Positions 52,544-58,908 of a DNA stretch of 58,908 nt are shown one piece after another. The notes beneath the pieces are model-generated. The model saw nothing but the letters and a program-made list of their open reading frames with translations. It did not search any database and was not told the DNA's origin. Made by a program: the position numbers and the translations under genes. The DNA comes from a virus: positions 1-58,908 of the IMG/VR virus record IMGVR_UViG_3300034375_009562. The stretch is one strand, 5' to 3'. How positions within the stretch are numbered: the stretch's first letter is position 1; every line of letters starts with the position of its first letter.

Positions 52544-53239
52544 ATGGCTAAATTTGAATATACCGATGAAATGGTATCCCGTATGGAATCTGCTTGTGCA
52601 GGTGGCATCACTGAAGATACGATTCAATCACTTTGTGACGAGTTTGATTTTCCTCGTCGTTCAGTAACCGCAAAGCTTCGTAAGCTTGGTTACGATGTAC
52701 CTACTAAGCCAAAGGCAGCACCTGCTTTTGACGAAGCAGAAACAAACGCACTTGTTGCTTTCCTAGAAGGTAACTCAGGCGTACACACAGCTGAAGAAAT
52801 TGCTTCTCACTTCTCAAGTGAGTGGGATCGTGAAGTAACTTCACGCCAAGTAAATGGTAAAGCTCTTTCGCTTGAAATGACTGCTCATATCAAGCCAGCT
52901 GAAAAGAAAGTAACTCCACGTACCTACACTGAAGCTGAAGAAGCTACAATTACCGAAATGGCTAATAACGGTTCATATCTTGAAGATATTGCTGAAGCTC
53001 TTGGTAAGACAGTTAATTCTGTTCGTGGTAAACTTCTTTCAATGCAGCTTAAGGCTCCTCAGCGTGATAAGAAGAACTCAAAGAGTGACTCTTATGAAGG
53101 CATCGATGAAGTTGCTGGTTCAATGACTGTTGCACAGCTTGCTGAACATTATGGTAAGTCTGAGCGTGGTGTTAAGACTGTTCTTACACGCCGTGGTATT
53201 GCAGCCTCTGACTATACACCAAAAGCTCTTGAAGCCTAA
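52544..53239 (+). CDS. Multi-helix-turn-helix DNA-binding protein (four HTH-like units)
   Basis: 231 residues. Units at about 4-50 (YTDEMVSRMESA ... RRSVTAKLRKLGYD), 61-111 (FDEAETNALVAFLEG ... REVTSRQVNGKALS), 124-170 (YTEAEEATITEMANNG ... VNSVRGKLLSM) and 190-222 (MTVAQLAEHYGKSERGVKTVL). A GAGGGGG site precedes the ATG, and a strong terminator follows. Codons are clearly richer in G+C and use CGT, GGT, GCT more than neighbouring genes, as in highly expressed genes. Likely an abundant DNA-organising or regulatory protein. Confidence 0.7.
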   Translation: MAKFEYTDEMVSRMESACAGGITEDTIQSLCDEFDFPRRSVTAKLRKLGYDVPTKPKAAPAFDEAETNALVAFLEGNSGVHTAEEIASHFSSEWDREVTSRQVNGKALSLEMTAHIKPAEKKVTPRTYTEAEEATITEMANNGSYLEDIAEALGKTVNSVRGKLLSMQLKAPQRDKKNSKSDSYEGIDEVAGSMTVAQLAEHYGKSERGVKTVLTRRGIAASDYTPKALEA

Positions 53240-53267
53240 TTTAGTATAGTTTTAATCTAATTAAATC

Positions 53268-53296
53268 AAGGCACGGCTCTAAGTCGTGCCTTTTTT
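53268..53296 (+). terminator. Rho-independent terminator after the multi-HTH gene
   Basis: AAGGCACG (53268-53275) and CGTGCCTT (53285-53292) form a stem with a 9-nt loop, followed by TTTTTT. It ends the transcript of the multi-HTH gene. Confidence 0.9.
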
Positions 53297-53309
53297 AGTA
53301 GAGATTTTT

Positions 53310-53618
53310 ATGAATGATCCATTATATCTATATGAATTAGAAAACTCAACACTTGAAAAAATTCTTCATTTAGATGACACAGATAAACATAAATACTTTT
53401 TAACACTTATAAGAACGTATTATCCGAATTCTGATAAAGAAACTAAATCAGAACTGATGGCTGCTTATATGGCAAGTTTTATCGTAGAGTATATTTATAG
53501 AAATCATGATCTACTAGGTAGCGCCTTTACCTTAACCTATACTCCTACTGGAATGGTAAGAGAGATGGCTAATGATTTATACAACTTTGAAGAAAGTTAT
53601 AAGTATCAAATAAATTAA
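53310..53618 (+). CDS. Hypothetical protein (102 aa)
   Basis: Start at 53310 (MNDPLYLYELENSTLEKIL), eight codons into the longer frame, with a weak site. Helical (MAAYMASFIVEYIYRNHDLLG ...). It stands between two terminators/promoters. No family recognised. Confidence 0.55.
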   Translation: MNDPLYLYELENSTLEKILHLDDTDKHKYFLTLIRTYYPNSDKETKSELMAAYMASFIVEYIYRNHDLLGSAFTLTYTPTGMVREMANDLYNFEESYKYQIN

Positions 53619-53626
53619 TTTATATC

Positions 53627-53655
53627 TTGCTTTCTCCTACAAACTTTGATATACT
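53627..53655 (+). promoter_or_regulatory. Promoter of the replication module
   Basis: TTGCTT (53627-53632), 17 nt, TATACT (53650-53655), followed by GTGGAGG and the ATG at 53681. It would drive the HTH protein, helicase, primase and polymerase genes. Confidence 0.65.
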
Positions 53656-53680
53656 TAATCTAATCGTGGAGGTAGAGTAA

Positions 53681-54454
53681 ATGGCAGCAAAAACTGAAAT
53701 ACCAGAGGCAAAGATTCGTCAAGCCCTCTGGATGATTAAAGCTAATAAAACAAAAAAATCAATTTGTGAGCACTTAGGTATTGCTTATAATACCAAGCGT
53801 CTTGATAATATTTTAAACGACTTTAAAGAGCGTGAAGCAAGAATTGCAGAGTTAAAGAAAAAGGCTAAAACAAAAGTCTTTTCTAAAGCTGAAAAACTTG
53901 CTATGGCTACAGATTATCAAGATGGTGAAAGTGTTTCAGCGATCGCTACTCGAAACTATATCTCATCACAAAAAGTAAAATCATTTCTACTTGAGCTAGG
54001 TGTGCCCATCCGAGGCAGGAAAAAGAGAGCCCCAGCTCAAACAGATCACGTTATTCAAGATTTAGACATTAAGTTTAAAGTAGGAGACCGAGTATTTCAC
54101 GGTCCTACAAACTCGTTTGCGTTAATTACAGAGGTTATGGACGAAGACTATATTGAGTACTTGATGGGTGGTTATCAAAAATATGTAGAAATATACCCAT
54201 TCAAACCTGATCCCAAAACAGGGATGGCTGGTAAATACTTTGAACCGACATATGATGTACACTATATGATTTATTGGATTTTGGATGACGGTAAAAAATG
54301 GAAGATGAGTGCTTTGCAAAATCATCGTAAAAAAGTAGAAACGCATATTGAGGAACATGGCAGAGAGAGTTACTCAATTCAAGTTCAAGGTGATTATGGT
54401 CACGGCAGAACATTTGTACCTCGCGATCAACTATTTCCAGTGGTCAAAAAATAA
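53681..54454 (+). CDS. Helix-turn-helix protein upstream of the helicase (257 aa)
   Basis: Two HTH-like units: about 8-45 (EAKIRQALWMIKANKTKKSICEHLGIAYNTKRL) and 60-105 (SKAEKLAMATDYQDGESVSAIATRNYISSQKVKSFLLELGV). The C-terminal 140 residues are a beta-rich domain (KFKVGDRVFHGPTNSFALITEVMDEDY ... HGRTFVPRDQLFPVV) that resembles a small SH3- or PUA-like fold. Possible control or loading factor for replication. Stop overlaps the helicase start. Confidence 0.6.
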   Translation: MAAKTEIPEAKIRQALWMIKANKTKKSICEHLGIAYNTKRLDNILNDFKEREARIAELKKKAKTKVFSKAEKLAMATDYQDGESVSAIATRNYISSQKVKSFLLELGVPIRGRKKRAPAQTDHVIQDLDIKFKVGDRVFHGPTNSFALITEVMDEDYIEYLMGGYQKYVEIYPFKPDPKTGMAGKYFEPTYDVHYMIYWILDDGKKWKMSALQNHRKKVETHIEEHGRESYSIQVQGDYGHGRTFVPRDQLFPVVKK

Positions 54455-55830
54455 TGGCAGTAGATCTACAAAAATTAGCTCTTAAAAGACTTTTAAGTAA
54501 TCAAAGTCCTGATTTTTATAATAAACTAGTAAATAAATATTTTACTGGTAACAACCTTATTTTGTTCAGGAAAGTTAATAACTTTTATACAAAGAATCTC
54601 CGTATACCTTCTCTCGATGAGTTTTATGAGCTTCAAAAACAAGAAAATACAAAAAACTACTTTAAAAGAGAGTTTTTAGATGTATCTCTTGAAGGAGAAA
54701 ATACTGTAGATAATGAGTTTATTAGCTCACAACTACAAGATTTTTATATCAGAGAAGAAACAATTTCGTTCTTAGATAAATTTATTGATGACTTAGATAA
54801 TCTTGAGCAAACAGAAATCATTGACAAGATTCAGGAACATATTTTATCAGTACAAAAATTTATTCCAGAAGGTGAAGAGCTTTTTGATGTAGCTACAATT
54901 GAAACTGTACCTCAAGAACAAAACTTTGTTATGTTTCCAAGCGGCTTAAGTTCTGAGTTTGACGCTGAGAACGGAGGTTTTGGTTTACAAGAACTTGTTC
55001 TCTTTGGTGGACGTAGAGGCTCTGGTAAGTCAATTATAACTTTAAACATGGCTTTGAATAACTTTCTTTTAAATAACTCTGTAATGTTTATGAGTATTGA
55101 GATGAGGTATGTTGAAGTTTATTATCGCTTAATGAGTATGATTAGTGGAGTACCTTTCTCTAACTTTATGTTAAATAAACTAACAAGAGAAGATAAACTA
55201 CAAGTAGCTAAGTCTAAATTAGAAACATTTTATCAATCTACAGAAGATAGTACTCGTATATATAATAAGCTTGCACAAGATATGAACTTTAGTGAATTTG
55301 ATGCAGAACTGAAAAAAGGTTCACTACAATTTAAAAAGAATAGATTCCACATTATCGATGATGTACAACTTTCTCTTGCGAGAATTGACCATTATCTTAA
55401 TATGATGACTTCTAAACATGATATTAAAATGTGTGTGGTTGATTATCTAAATATTGTTAAGGTTGAAGATAGAATGGACTGGAAATCTCAGATTAATATT
55501 TCAGATTCACTTAAAACTTTAGCTAGAAAGTATAAAGTAATCATGATCTCTCCTTATCAGATTGATGCAACAGGTGAGGCTAGGTTTGCAAAAGGTGTTC
55601 TTGATTCAGCTGATAAAAGCTTTAGATTTATGCCGAGTGACTTAAACGAAGATCCAAGCGCACTTCCTTTCGAGGTAGCTAAGATTCGTAATGGTAAAGC
55701 CATGAAATTTAATGTTCATATGGATTGGGATTGTCTTAAAATTGATAGTAATAAGTCAAAAGCTATCAGCGGTAAAATTCTCAATAAATATGGTAATGAT
55801 ACTTCTGAGACAGGAAGAGACTTAGGATGA
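54454..55830 (+). CDS. Replicative helicase (DnaB/gp41-like)
   Basis: 458 residues. N-terminal helical domain, then RecA-like ATPase with Walker A GGRRGSGKS (185-193), MSIEMRYVEVYYRL, and Walker B KMCVVDYLNIVKV. SPYQIDATGEARFAKGVLDSADKSFR contains the conserved Q/R region of the DnaB family. It unwinds DNA at the fork. Overlaps the following genes by 4 nt; the primase gene follows. Confidence 0.9.
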   Translation: MAVDLQKLALKRLLSNQSPDFYNKLVNKYFTGNNLILFRKVNNFYTKNLRIPSLDEFYELQKQENTKNYFKREFLDVSLEGENTVDNEFISSQLQDFYIREETISFLDKFIDDLDNLEQTEIIDKIQEHILSVQKFIPEGEELFDVATIETVPQEQNFVMFPSGLSSEFDAENGGFGLQELVLFGGRRGSGKSIITLNMALNNFLLNNSVMFMSIEMRYVEVYYRLMSMISGVPFSNFMLNKLTREDKLQVAKSKLETFYQSTEDSTRIYNKLAQDMNFSEFDAELKKGSLQFKKNRFHIIDDVQLSLARIDHYLNMMTSKHDIKMCVVDYLNIVKVEDRMDWKSQINISDSLKTLARKYKVIMISPYQIDATGEARFAKGVLDSADKSFRFMPSDLNEDPSALPFEVAKIRNGKAMKFNVHMDWDCLKIDSNKSKAISGKILNKYGNDTSETGRDLG

Positions 55831-56057
55831 TAGAAACACCTAAAAAGATAATATTACTCTCAGATATAATAGATCAAAGACTTAGAAAAGAGAGAGAACT
55901 AGAGTATTACCAAAAACAATTAGAAGAAATAAGTATAAAAATCAGTTACTTAAGCAGAGAACTAGATTTGACAAATTTAATAATTGATATGATCGAATCA
56001 GAAAAAGTTATTGATATTCAAGATTACATGGTAGAGAAGAAAAATGATAGATCATGA
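55827..56057 (+). CDS. Small coiled-coil protein between helicase and primase (76 aa)
   Basis: MIETPKKIILLSDIIDQRLRKERELEYYQKQLEEISIKISYLSREL..., one long heptad helix. Located between helicase and primase, so it may bridge them, but no family is recognised. Overlaps both genes (4 and 14 nt). Confidence 0.55.
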   Translation: MIETPKKIILLSDIIDQRLRKERELEYYQKQLEEISIKISYLSRELDLTNLIIDMIESEKVIDIQDYMVEKKNDRS

Positions 56058-56931
56058 TTTAATTAAAATACTAGAAAAGAAACAAATCTTTTATGAGAGA
56101 AACCCAAACTCTCCGTCAGAGATTAAAATTAAATGTATTAGTGGACTTCATGAAGATCAAAATCCTAGTTTAAGTTTTAACCTAGATAAAAACATATTTA
56201 ACTGTTTTTCTTGCGGATACGGTGGAAACTATAAAAAACTTCTTAAAGACTTAGGAGAAAATACTTTTGTAGAGTTTGAAACTAAACAAGGGTATAAAAT
56301 AAAGAAACTTAAGGATAAACTAGTAACAAAATTTTACCAGACTGATATTACTCTTCCTAATGATAAGATAAACTATAACTTTGATTTTAAAGGAGTGAAT
56401 GGAAAGGTGTTACAAAAATTTGGTGCTTTCACTACCAGACAGCACGGGTTAAGTGACTACTTATGTTTTCCTATATCACAGTATGGAAAGATCAGATTTA
56501 TTGAAGGTAGATATAAAATATTGAATGTTCAATCAGAGAACCCTAAGTATCTGAGAAAACCAGCTAATGCAAAGACAAGTGACCTAGTGTTTCCTCTTGA
56601 TAAGGTAGAGAATAAAAGTCATTTAATTCTTGTCGAAGGGTTATTTGATATGCTAAACTTATGGCAATATGGTTATGAAAATACAGTTTGTATTTTTGGA
56701 ACTAATAACTTTGATAATCCAAAAGCAAAATTGTTAGATGACAATGGCGTAAAAAAGTGTACTATTTTTATGGATAGTGATCAAAGTGGTATTAGAGCCT
56801 CTAAAAATATATCTAATATGTTAGAAGCGAGAGATATTGAAACAAGAATTGTTAATGCTCCAGATGGTAAAGATCCAGGAGAGCTAAATAAACAAGAAAT
56901 AATGAAAGTATTTGGAGAAGAATATGAATAA
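56044..56931 (+). CDS. DnaG-type DNA primase (CHC2 zinc finger + Toprim)
   Basis: 295 residues. Zinc-binding residues Cys31, His36, Cys54 and Cys57 (CISGLHEDQNPS ... FNCFSCGYGG). Then the Toprim core LVEGLFDMLNLWQYGYENTVCIFGTNN and CTIFMDSDQSGIRAS with the DxD pair. Short relative to bacterial DnaG; no C-terminal helicase-binding domain is visible. Makes RNA primers for the fork. The polymerase gene starts in its last codons. Confidence 0.9.
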   Translation: MIDHDLIKILEKKQIFYERNPNSPSEIKIKCISGLHEDQNPSLSFNLDKNIFNCFSCGYGGNYKKLLKDLGENTFVEFETKQGYKIKKLKDKLVTKFYQTDITLPNDKINYNFDFKGVNGKVLQKFGAFTTRQHGLSDYLCFPISQYGKIRFIEGRYKILNVQSENPKYLRKPANAKTSDLVFPLDKVENKSHLILVEGLFDMLNLWQYGYENTVCIFGTNNFDNPKAKLLDDNGVKKCTIFMDSDQSGIRASKNISNMLEARDIETRIVNAPDGKDPGELNKQEIMKVFGEEYE

Positions 56932-58908
56932 GTTTGTATATGTACTAAGCTCTTCTGTTAAGAAAGATACACCTATTAAGCTAAAGTCCTTTTCAAAAGG
57001 ATTAGACTTTGATGTAAAATATCTATGCTCTGATCCTAAAGATAAGATTTTGAAGAAAGATATTGATCTTAACTTTGACGAACTAAATGGCTATGATCTA
57101 GTATGTCCCGTGGGTGCAGAACCTCTTAAATATGTATGTGGAGTAACAGGTATTTTAAAATATGCTGGTAACGTAGTTAATGAAAAATATGTACCTATCA
57201 TTGATCCAAATATGCTTGCTATTAAACCTCAATATAGAGTAGAGCTACAAAAATGTTTTGATAAGATTAGAGATATTAAAGATGGAAAAGTACAAGCAGT
57301 ATATGAGAAAGACTATAGATATATTGATACTGTTGAAGGTTTTGAGGAATATATGAAAGACCTTCTTGCCGCTGATGAGATTGTAGTTGATATTGAAACA
57401 ACAGCATTATCTGCAAGAAAAGGCTCAGTTATTGGTATTGCTCTTTCTACAAAACCGCATGAAGGTATTTTTGTAGCTAGTGATGTAGTAGAAGAGTTTT
57501 ATGATGAAGTAAAAGACCTATTTGCAACAAAAAAATGTATTTTTCACAATGCAAAGTTTGACGTCCAGTTCTTGAATAAACAGTTTGGATTTGAGTTTCC
57601 AGACTTTGAGGATACTATCTTGATGCATTATTGCCTAGATGAAAGTGTGGGGTCGCATGGACTTAAAGATCTAGCTATGAAGTTTACTGATTTAGGTGAT
57701 TATGATCGTGATCTTCATGAGTATAAGAAAACATTTTGTCGTCAAAACAAAATTCTATTAGCTGACTTTAATTATGGTATGCTTCCACTAGATATTTTAA
57801 GTCCTTATGCTTGTAAAGATGGCGATGCTACCTTTCAGTTATATAACAAGTTTAAACCTTTAATAGATAAGAATGAAAACTTTTCTAATATCTATAATAA
57901 AATACTCAAGCCTGCAACTAGAGCACTAATGTATTTAGAAGATACAGGAGGTCCTATTGATCTTAGTGTTTTAACAACAATTCAAGAGGACTTTAGAATT
58001 GATATTGAAGAGTGTTTGGCTGAAATAGCTATGCACCCTGCAGTAAAAACATTTGAAGAGTCCACTAAGAAGACATTCAACCCTAATAGCACTTATCATC
58101 TTCGTGATGTCTTTTTCAACATAATGAAGCTGCCCGCTACGAAAAAGACAGAAACTGGAGCTTACTCTACCGACCAAGAAGTGTTAGAGGGGTTGAATGA
58201 TCCTCTTGCAGATGCAGTCCTTGACCTCCGCAAGAAAGTAAAACTTTCTCAGACATATATTAAAAATATCCGTGAAGGGGTAGACGAAGATATGCGCCTT
58301 CGTTCAAGCTTTAATATTATCGGCACAGCCGCAGGACGACTATCGTCGTCCGGTGTATTGAACTATCAAAATCTTCCTCGTGACAAAGATTCGGGTATCA
58401 AAAAGTTTTTTGCTGCACGTGACGGTTATAAAATTGTTCAAGCTGACCTTGGAACAGCTGAGGTGTATGTTGCTGCGGCTCTTGCTAATGATTCTTTTCT
58501 TCAACGAGCCTTTATTGAAGAGCTAGACTTTCACTCTTATGTGGCGCATGGCATGTTTAAACTAGACTGTGATGTTGATGAGGTGAAAACTAAATATGCA
58601 GATCAACGACAACACGCAAAGGCTATTACCTTTGGTATTTTATATGGGGCAGGACCTGCTAAAATTGGAGAAACAGCTAATGTGTCAATGGATGTTGCAA
58701 GACGCTTTATCAAACAATACTTTGCACAAGCTAGAGACCTAAAAACTTGGATTGATGCAAACATACAGTTTATCAAAGATAATCACTTTACCTATAGTGC
58801 ATTTGGGCGCAAGCGTAGACTTCCAGAGGCAGGAGCTGAATCAAAAGGAGTAGCTGCACACGCTCAACGATCAGGATTAAACTTCCTGATCCAGTCTGTT
58901 GCTTCTGA
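56924..58908 (+). CDS. polA: Family A DNA polymerase with 3'-5' exonuclease, partial
   Basis: ATG at 56924 (MNKFVYVLSSSVKKD), overlapping the primase stop by 8 nt; open to the right edge (661 codons). The exonuclease domain is complete: DIETT (Asp156, Glu158), HNAKFDVQFL and YACKDGDATFQLY. The polymerase domain shows RLSSSGVLNYQNLP, motif A as QADLGTAEVYVAA (Asp508 and Glu kept, YSQ changed to LGT) and motif B RQHAKAITFGILYG, with Phe at the position of E. coli Phe762. No 5'-3' exonuclease domain. The C-terminal motif C is outside the window. Confidence 0.93.
   Translation, partial: MNKFVYVLSSSVKKDTPIKLKSFSKGLDFDVKYLCSDPKDKILKKDIDLNFDELNGYDLVCPVGAEPLKYVCGVTGILKYAGNVVNEKYVPIIDPNMLAIKPQYRVELQKCFDKIRDIKDGKVQAVYEKDYRYIDTVEGFEEYMKDLLAADEIVVDIETTALSARKGSVIGIALSTKPHEGIFVASDVVEEFYDEVKDLFATKKCIFHNAKFDVQFLNKQFGFEFPDFEDTILMHYCLDESVGSHGLKDLAMKFTDLGDYDRDLHEYKKTFCRQNKILLADFNYGMLPLDILSPYACKDGDATFQLYNKFKPLIDKNENFSNIYNKILKPATRALMYLEDTGGPIDLSVLTTIQEDFRIDIEECLAEIAMHPAVKTFEESTKKTFNPNSTYHLRDVFFNIMKLPATKKTETGAYSTDQEVLEGLNDPLADAVLDLRKKVKLSQTYIKNIREGVDEDMRLRSSFNIIGTAAGRLSSSGVLNYQNLPRDKDSGIKKFFAARDGYKIVQADLGTAEVYVAAALANDSFLQRAFIEELDFHSYVAHGMFKLDCDVDEVKTKYADQRQHAKAITFGILYGAGPAKIGETANVSMDVARRFIKQYFAQARDLKTWIDANIQFIKDNHFTYSAFGRKRRLPEAGAESKGVAAHAQRSGLNFLIQSVAS

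Overview
The window looks like part of a large, AT-rich, tailed marine phage genome that infects an alphaproteobacterium. Phage origin is supported by: dense, overlapping small genes; a DnaB-type helicase, CHC2 primase and family-A DNA polymerase in a row; PhoH; a PD-(D/E)XK exonuclease; repeat-rich tail proteins; a SleB-type lysin beside a holin-like protein; and eleven tRNA genes scattered between CDSs. The host inference rests on the tmRNA at 44.9-45.3 kb. It is circularly permuted (acceptor piece first, coding piece second, tag ANDNFAIEDIRLAA), the layout typical of Alphaproteobacteria. No terminase, portal, capsid or integrase gene is visible, so this is only part of the genome and lifestyle cannot be read directly.

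Layout. Genes diverge from about 44.25 kb. Everything to the left is on the minus strand, everything to the right on the plus strand. Left arm, right to left: DNA repair and lysis genes (43.6-40 kb: Fpg/Nei-like glycosylase, SleB hydrolase, XhlA-like protein, exonuclease, PhoH); a run of tiny Lys-rich or Cys-rich proteins (40.1-38.8 kb); an ATE-like acyltransferase, an APEPVK-repeat protein and an A-type Fe-S carrier; three paralogous tail proteins with six kelch-like repeats each (36.9-32 kb); UV endonuclease, lipase and small genes (31-28.3 kb); a host-takeover block of glycosyltransferases, radical SAM protein, methyltransferase, 2OG oxygenase, peroxiredoxin and glutaredoxins (28.3-21.8 kb); NAD-dependent ligase (19-21 kb); Hsp20; eleven tRNAs (17.3-14.05 kb); a 1.4-kb stretch without genes holding two structured RNAs, one about 1,030 nt and GOLLD/ROOL-like (13.1-11.7 kb); DnaK; methyltransferase; a possible bL33; a PiT phosphate transporter; a SprT-like protease; GroES; and Gmd. 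Right arm: bS21-like protein, tmRNA with a nested Cys-rich ORF, a small outer-membrane-like barrel, seven sugar/glycan genes (45.7-51.8 kb), a PC4-like and several helix-turn-helix DNA-binding proteins, then helicase, primase and polymerase.

How it fits together. Three themes recur. First, control of translation and folding: tRNAs, tmRNA, bS21, a bL33 candidate, DnaK, GroES and Hsp20. Second, remodelling of the cell surface: glycosyltransferases, nucleotide-sugar enzymes, an LpxA-like transferase, secreted and barrel proteins. Third, repair and redox: LigA, UvsE, Fpg/Nei, peroxiredoxin, glutaredoxins and Fe-S carrier. Transcription appears to use host-type promoters; about fourteen near-identical TTGCTT/TTGACA-17 nt-TATAAT boxes with the same AT-rich spacer can be read. 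Standout signals are the Cys-rich gene inside the permuted tmRNA, the giant RNA with its own promoter and terminator, and a promoter/hairpin switch that should hide or expose the ribosome-binding site of the UV endonuclease gene.
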